This document shows positions 60,773-64,000 of a stretch of 64,000 nucleotides of DNA, in pieces. The notes below the pieces were generated by a model. That model saw nothing but the letters and a program-made list of their open reading frames with translations, ran no database searches and had not been told where the DNA came from. The stretch's first letter is position 1. Every line of letters starts with the position of its first letter. The stretch lies in assembly GCA_023159155.1 (NCBI GenBank), contig JAJNNX010000006.1, positions 1,240,001 to 1,304,000 on the forward strand, read 5' to 3'. The translations under genes were made by a program, and so were the position numbers. The DNA is from Ustulina deusta (taxonomy: Eukaryota; Ascomycota; Sordariomycetes; Xylariales; Xylariaceae).

Positions 60773-62580
60773 TTATGTACGTAACGGTTTAAGCTTGAGC
60801 AGCAAGCCATTTGCAGGCTTGATGGTGATAGCGCCCCTGGGTATAACCTTTTTATCGTCCATGGCGAGCTCCCAAGAGAAGGTGCGGATCATAGAAGCGA
60901 GAAGACAGCGCATCTCTGCCTTCGCAAACCCCTGTCCAATACAGCTTCGCGGCCCATGGAGGAAAGTCAAGAACTCGTAGTTGCTATTGGCCCCGCCATT
61001 TGAGTTCGGCCTGCCAGAGGTGATCCACCGCTCGGGTCTGAATTCACCTGCCTCAGGGCCCCAGAGGTCAGGAGAGCGGTTCATCTGCCACATGGAGAGA
61101 ACCACGGTCACGCCCTTGGGAATGATCTGGTCAGCTAGATTTGAGTCGCGGATGGCTTGACGCATCGTCAAGGGTACTGTCGGATATAAGCGTAGTGTCT
61201 CGTTCATAATACCGTTGAGATAGGGCAAAGGCTCGAGAATGCCAGCCAGATCAGTAGACTTGTCGATCTCCATGTCATCCGGTAGTGCCTGGCGAATCTC
61301 TTCTCGAAGCTTATCCTGGAATTCCGGATGTTTGGAAAGCAAGTAACATGCCCAGCTAAGAGCCGACGACGTGGTCTCGTGTCTATTAAAGTAGGGTCGC
61401 AGTTAGCACAATGTGATACTAATAGAGTATAGTGTGGGTTTTAGAAAGTTGGCTGCGCTGGTATTGGGAAACATACCCGGCAGCTAAAAAGGTTAAAAGC
61501 TGATCTCTAAGTTGAGGATCAGTAAAGTTGCCCGATTTAATGAGAAGAGATAGGACGTCGAAGTGGTCATCTTTCGAATTAATGATTGCATTCTTCTTCT
61601 CTTGTATCATGGGCATGCAAACATTACTCAGAGAAGTCGTCAAGTGTTTGAACAACCCATTCATCTTCCATGGGAGTAGCCTCACGAAGGGCAGACCAAA
61701 CAGGATCGAGGACATGGCGAACACAAGCTTCTCCGGCGCGGGTTCGAAAAGCTGCTCGTAGATGCCGAGAAGCGGATCTTCTGCTCTCTTCAGCATGTTG
61801 AACTCTCGACCCATGCCTGCCACCCCGATGATGTCGAGAGTGACCTTGCTAGTCCAGTTTGAGAGATCGATGATTTTGGTGTCTGCAATTTCTGCCGTCT
61901 CAAGAGCTTCTTCGAGCGCGTGAGACATAAGAACGGACTTCGTCCACATCATGGGATATAAGTTCTTGATGTGGCGAAAGCTAAAGGCTGGCATCGTGTT
62001 CTTGCGCAGGAATTTATGTTGATCGCCTTCCACCATGACAAGTCCGTCACCGAGGACATGTCGCAGAAGCCCACTGATTTTCGGGGGTTTGATAAAGTCG
62101 TACGGTTTGTGAACGAGCAAGTCGGCTAACATCCGTGGTTTTGTAACTAATACTTGATGATCAAAAGTGCTGAGGCTGAGAATCTCTTGGCCTGGGTATT
62201 GCTTGACAAGATCGAGAAAGAGATCCCCCGAGGGTCTGTCGCCCGCGACCAGACTTCTATAAGCGATACTGAGAAGATTCTAGGTGGAGTCAGTGAGAAT
62301 TTAATCCATATTCCTTGGTAGTATGTAGGCATAGTTGTCTGCTTACTCTTGGGCCGTCAATGTGCCTTAATGGACTGAGGAACTTTGGGTAGATGAAACC
62401 CCAGAATAAAGCGGCGAATGCATAGTGTGCAAGAAAGATTACGGCTACTATTTCCAGGTGGGCATCCAATTTGAAAAATTTGGAAAAGAATTGCGCATAG
62501 AACTTGATGACGACCGCAGACTCAACTGTTGCTGCGAGAGTGAGACTCGGGAGGCTGAATATCTGAGCTGCTACACCCAT
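60773..62580 (-). CDS. Cytochrome P450 monooxygenase
   Basis: Three exons join in phase: 62580-62347, 62279-61477 and 61382-60773, giving 548 residues. The junctions restore HIDGPRNLLSIAYRSL and TFLAAGHETTSSALSW. Residues 14-32 and 44-66 are hydrophobic and should anchor the enzyme in the ER membrane. The oxygen-activation helix AGHETTS (345-351), the ExxR pair (Glu407, Arg410 in ETLRLYP), the FRPERW motif and the heme loop FLHGPRSCIGQG with Cys at about 493 are all present, so the enzyme looks functional. Overall features place it near the CYP3/CYP4-like fungal group. The CYP family and substrate cannot be decided. The nearest gene is a methyltransferase 4.3 kb away on the same strand. Confidence 0.93.
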
Positions 62581-64000
62581 AGCGAGGCGAGTAGGTAAAC
62601 CTGCGACTTAATTCGGGATGAGGGGAAAACTGAGGGATAGTCTATCGTATTGATAGAGACAAAATACTATATCTGGAAGAAAGTGTGTAATTAAAAAGGG
62701 CATGCCTTAAGTAGCGGGTTCTAACACAGCCTTGTATGTTTTCCTCTCCCACTTCTAAGAGAGACTTCCGCTTCAGCTAGTCACTTTGGGAAGACGTGTC
62801 ACTAATGACAAAAAGTCAAGATCGGAGGTTTTCCCAAGGAGGTATAGAATCTCTGGCTATGGTTAATATAATTCATGAAGCCTACGCCACCGAGATAACT
62901 TTCACGTGAATTTTCAAGGGCTAAGTTAACTAGAATCCCTCTGATGGAATTACCGGGGCATCGGGGACGATGGCCGTGACGTCGTTTTCCATTCTTGATA
63001 GGCTTGAGGGACGGGTGGGTCATGTTTGGATCTCGGCAATCACACAACAAGACTCAAAGATTGAGAATATAGGATTGTTCGCCAAGAGGCGAGACTTTCC
63101 CAGATCGCCGTGATCGAGCGCTAGGGCAAGGTACACGTACATCTTGTCCATCACGGGTATCCAAAAGTTCTGCCTAGTTTTAGTTTAATATGCAGAAGCT
63201 TTGCGGAGATGTGGAGTGCCCCACGTGCGTGACTTGAGATTTGAGCCATGTTTTTGAGCCCCTACCTGAATTCGATCTAGCATTGGGCGCTGCACATCGC
63301 AAAGTGAAGCCTGTTCGGGTTTAGCCTGCGAGACGTTGATGCAATGGGGACGAATGTTTAGACTAAGTTTGCGAGGATGATACTCTATAAGGGCCTCCAT
63401 GCAAATCAATTCTTCATTTACTATACTAATGATGGTATTATCCCAAAGCTTCCTATCATCTTTTCGTGCTAGACTATTGAAAATTCGCAAACTAGGACCA
63501 AAAACTGTGGCGTGGCATATCTTATTCCATGTGAAACGCGAGAGCTTCGCATTTCTTATCTCGGGAGACCATTATACAAACTTACTAGAAGAACTGCTAG
63601 TGTCGGGCTATGAACTTAATATCGCAGAACAAGATCAATGATGCCTCGGCAGCACTTCGTATGGCTTCATGTTGCAGATAACGATTCAAAATCGAATTTA
63701 AGTGTAACGAGATCTTAGTGTCCTGGGCAAAAGAATCTTCTTCAGCGCGATGGTGGCGATGCAGTGGCCGTCTCAGGAATTGCTTGTAATTTCATAGCAC
63801 GAATTAAGCTCTGAGTCCCGGGTCGTTCGGGTGCTGACGTGGTCGAGGCTGCTTGTTGCTCCCACGACATGGCCGCTTTGATTCCAATAGCGGATTTCAC
63901 TGCAACGCTCGCAGTCAGTTATTACTATTCCCAGCATGATATGCGAATGTTTTGGGAGTGCGGAAGACTCCGAGACATAGTAATAGCCCCAAGGGGAGCC
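62581..64000. other. Upstream region of the P450 and window end
   Basis: The first few hundred bases should be the P450 promoter. The remaining open frames up to 64000 are short and lack recognisable domains. I see no repeat or RNA gene. Confidence 0.4.

Overview
The window looks like nuclear DNA of a filamentous ascomycete (Pezizomycotina; my guess is Sordariomycetes or a close relative). The genes have short GT...AG introns and CTAAC-type branch sites, and encode typical fungal housekeeping proteins. The intergenic DNA carries many TACCTA/TAGGTA motifs. Much of the window is extremely AT-rich, degraded repeat DNA of the kind produced by repeat-induced point mutation (RIP).

Layout. Bases 1-20.6 kb are gene-bearing: a Sho1-like osmosensor (665-1716, -), a dynactin p24/RO-10-like subunit (5515-6253, -), a vacuolar-type amino-acid transporter (7700-9578, +), mitochondrial fumarase (11770-13573, -), an Sqt1-like WD40 ribosome-assembly protein (14293-15780, +), and a secreted GH31 alpha-glucosidase (16476-19072, -). 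I joined the exons by hand; splice phases agree for all six.

Bases 20.6-51.8 kb form a gene-empty AT-rich island that can be read as a nested stack of one Ty3/Gypsy LTR-retrotransposon family with LTRs of about 235-255 bp. Element A1 (20781-39798) sits inside a foldback MITE and is flanked by the duplicated target ATATA. A1 is interrupted by A2 (21755-27736, target TTTAT) and by the opposite-strand element B1 (30480-37438, target ACCAG). A second outer element, B2 (40147-51762, target CTTTT), holds further opposite-strand copies B3 and B4 whose right ends were apparently removed by recombination. B1 carries about 4.5 kb of unrelated sequence in place of its 5' half. A clean solo LTR of another, Copia-like family (50144-50412, target CTATT) landed after the surroundings had decayed.

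The most notable signal is a 10-base stretch just inside the Gypsy 5' LTR that is the exact reverse complement of a 10-base stretch within the LTR. No TGG-type tRNA primer site is visible. This suggests self-primed reverse transcription of the Tf1 type.

Bases 51.8-64 kb are gene-poor. They hold a possible small membrane protein (52007-52285), a 1.9-kb Tc1/mariner-type element with intact 41-bp terminal inverted repeats and a decayed interior (53275-55199), a SAM-dependent methyltransferase (55324-56461, -), about 4 kb with nothing recognisable, and an apparently intact cytochrome P450 (60773-62580, -). The methyltransferase and P450 next to a repeat island resemble a remnant or edge of a specialised-metabolism locus, but no backbone enzyme is visible.
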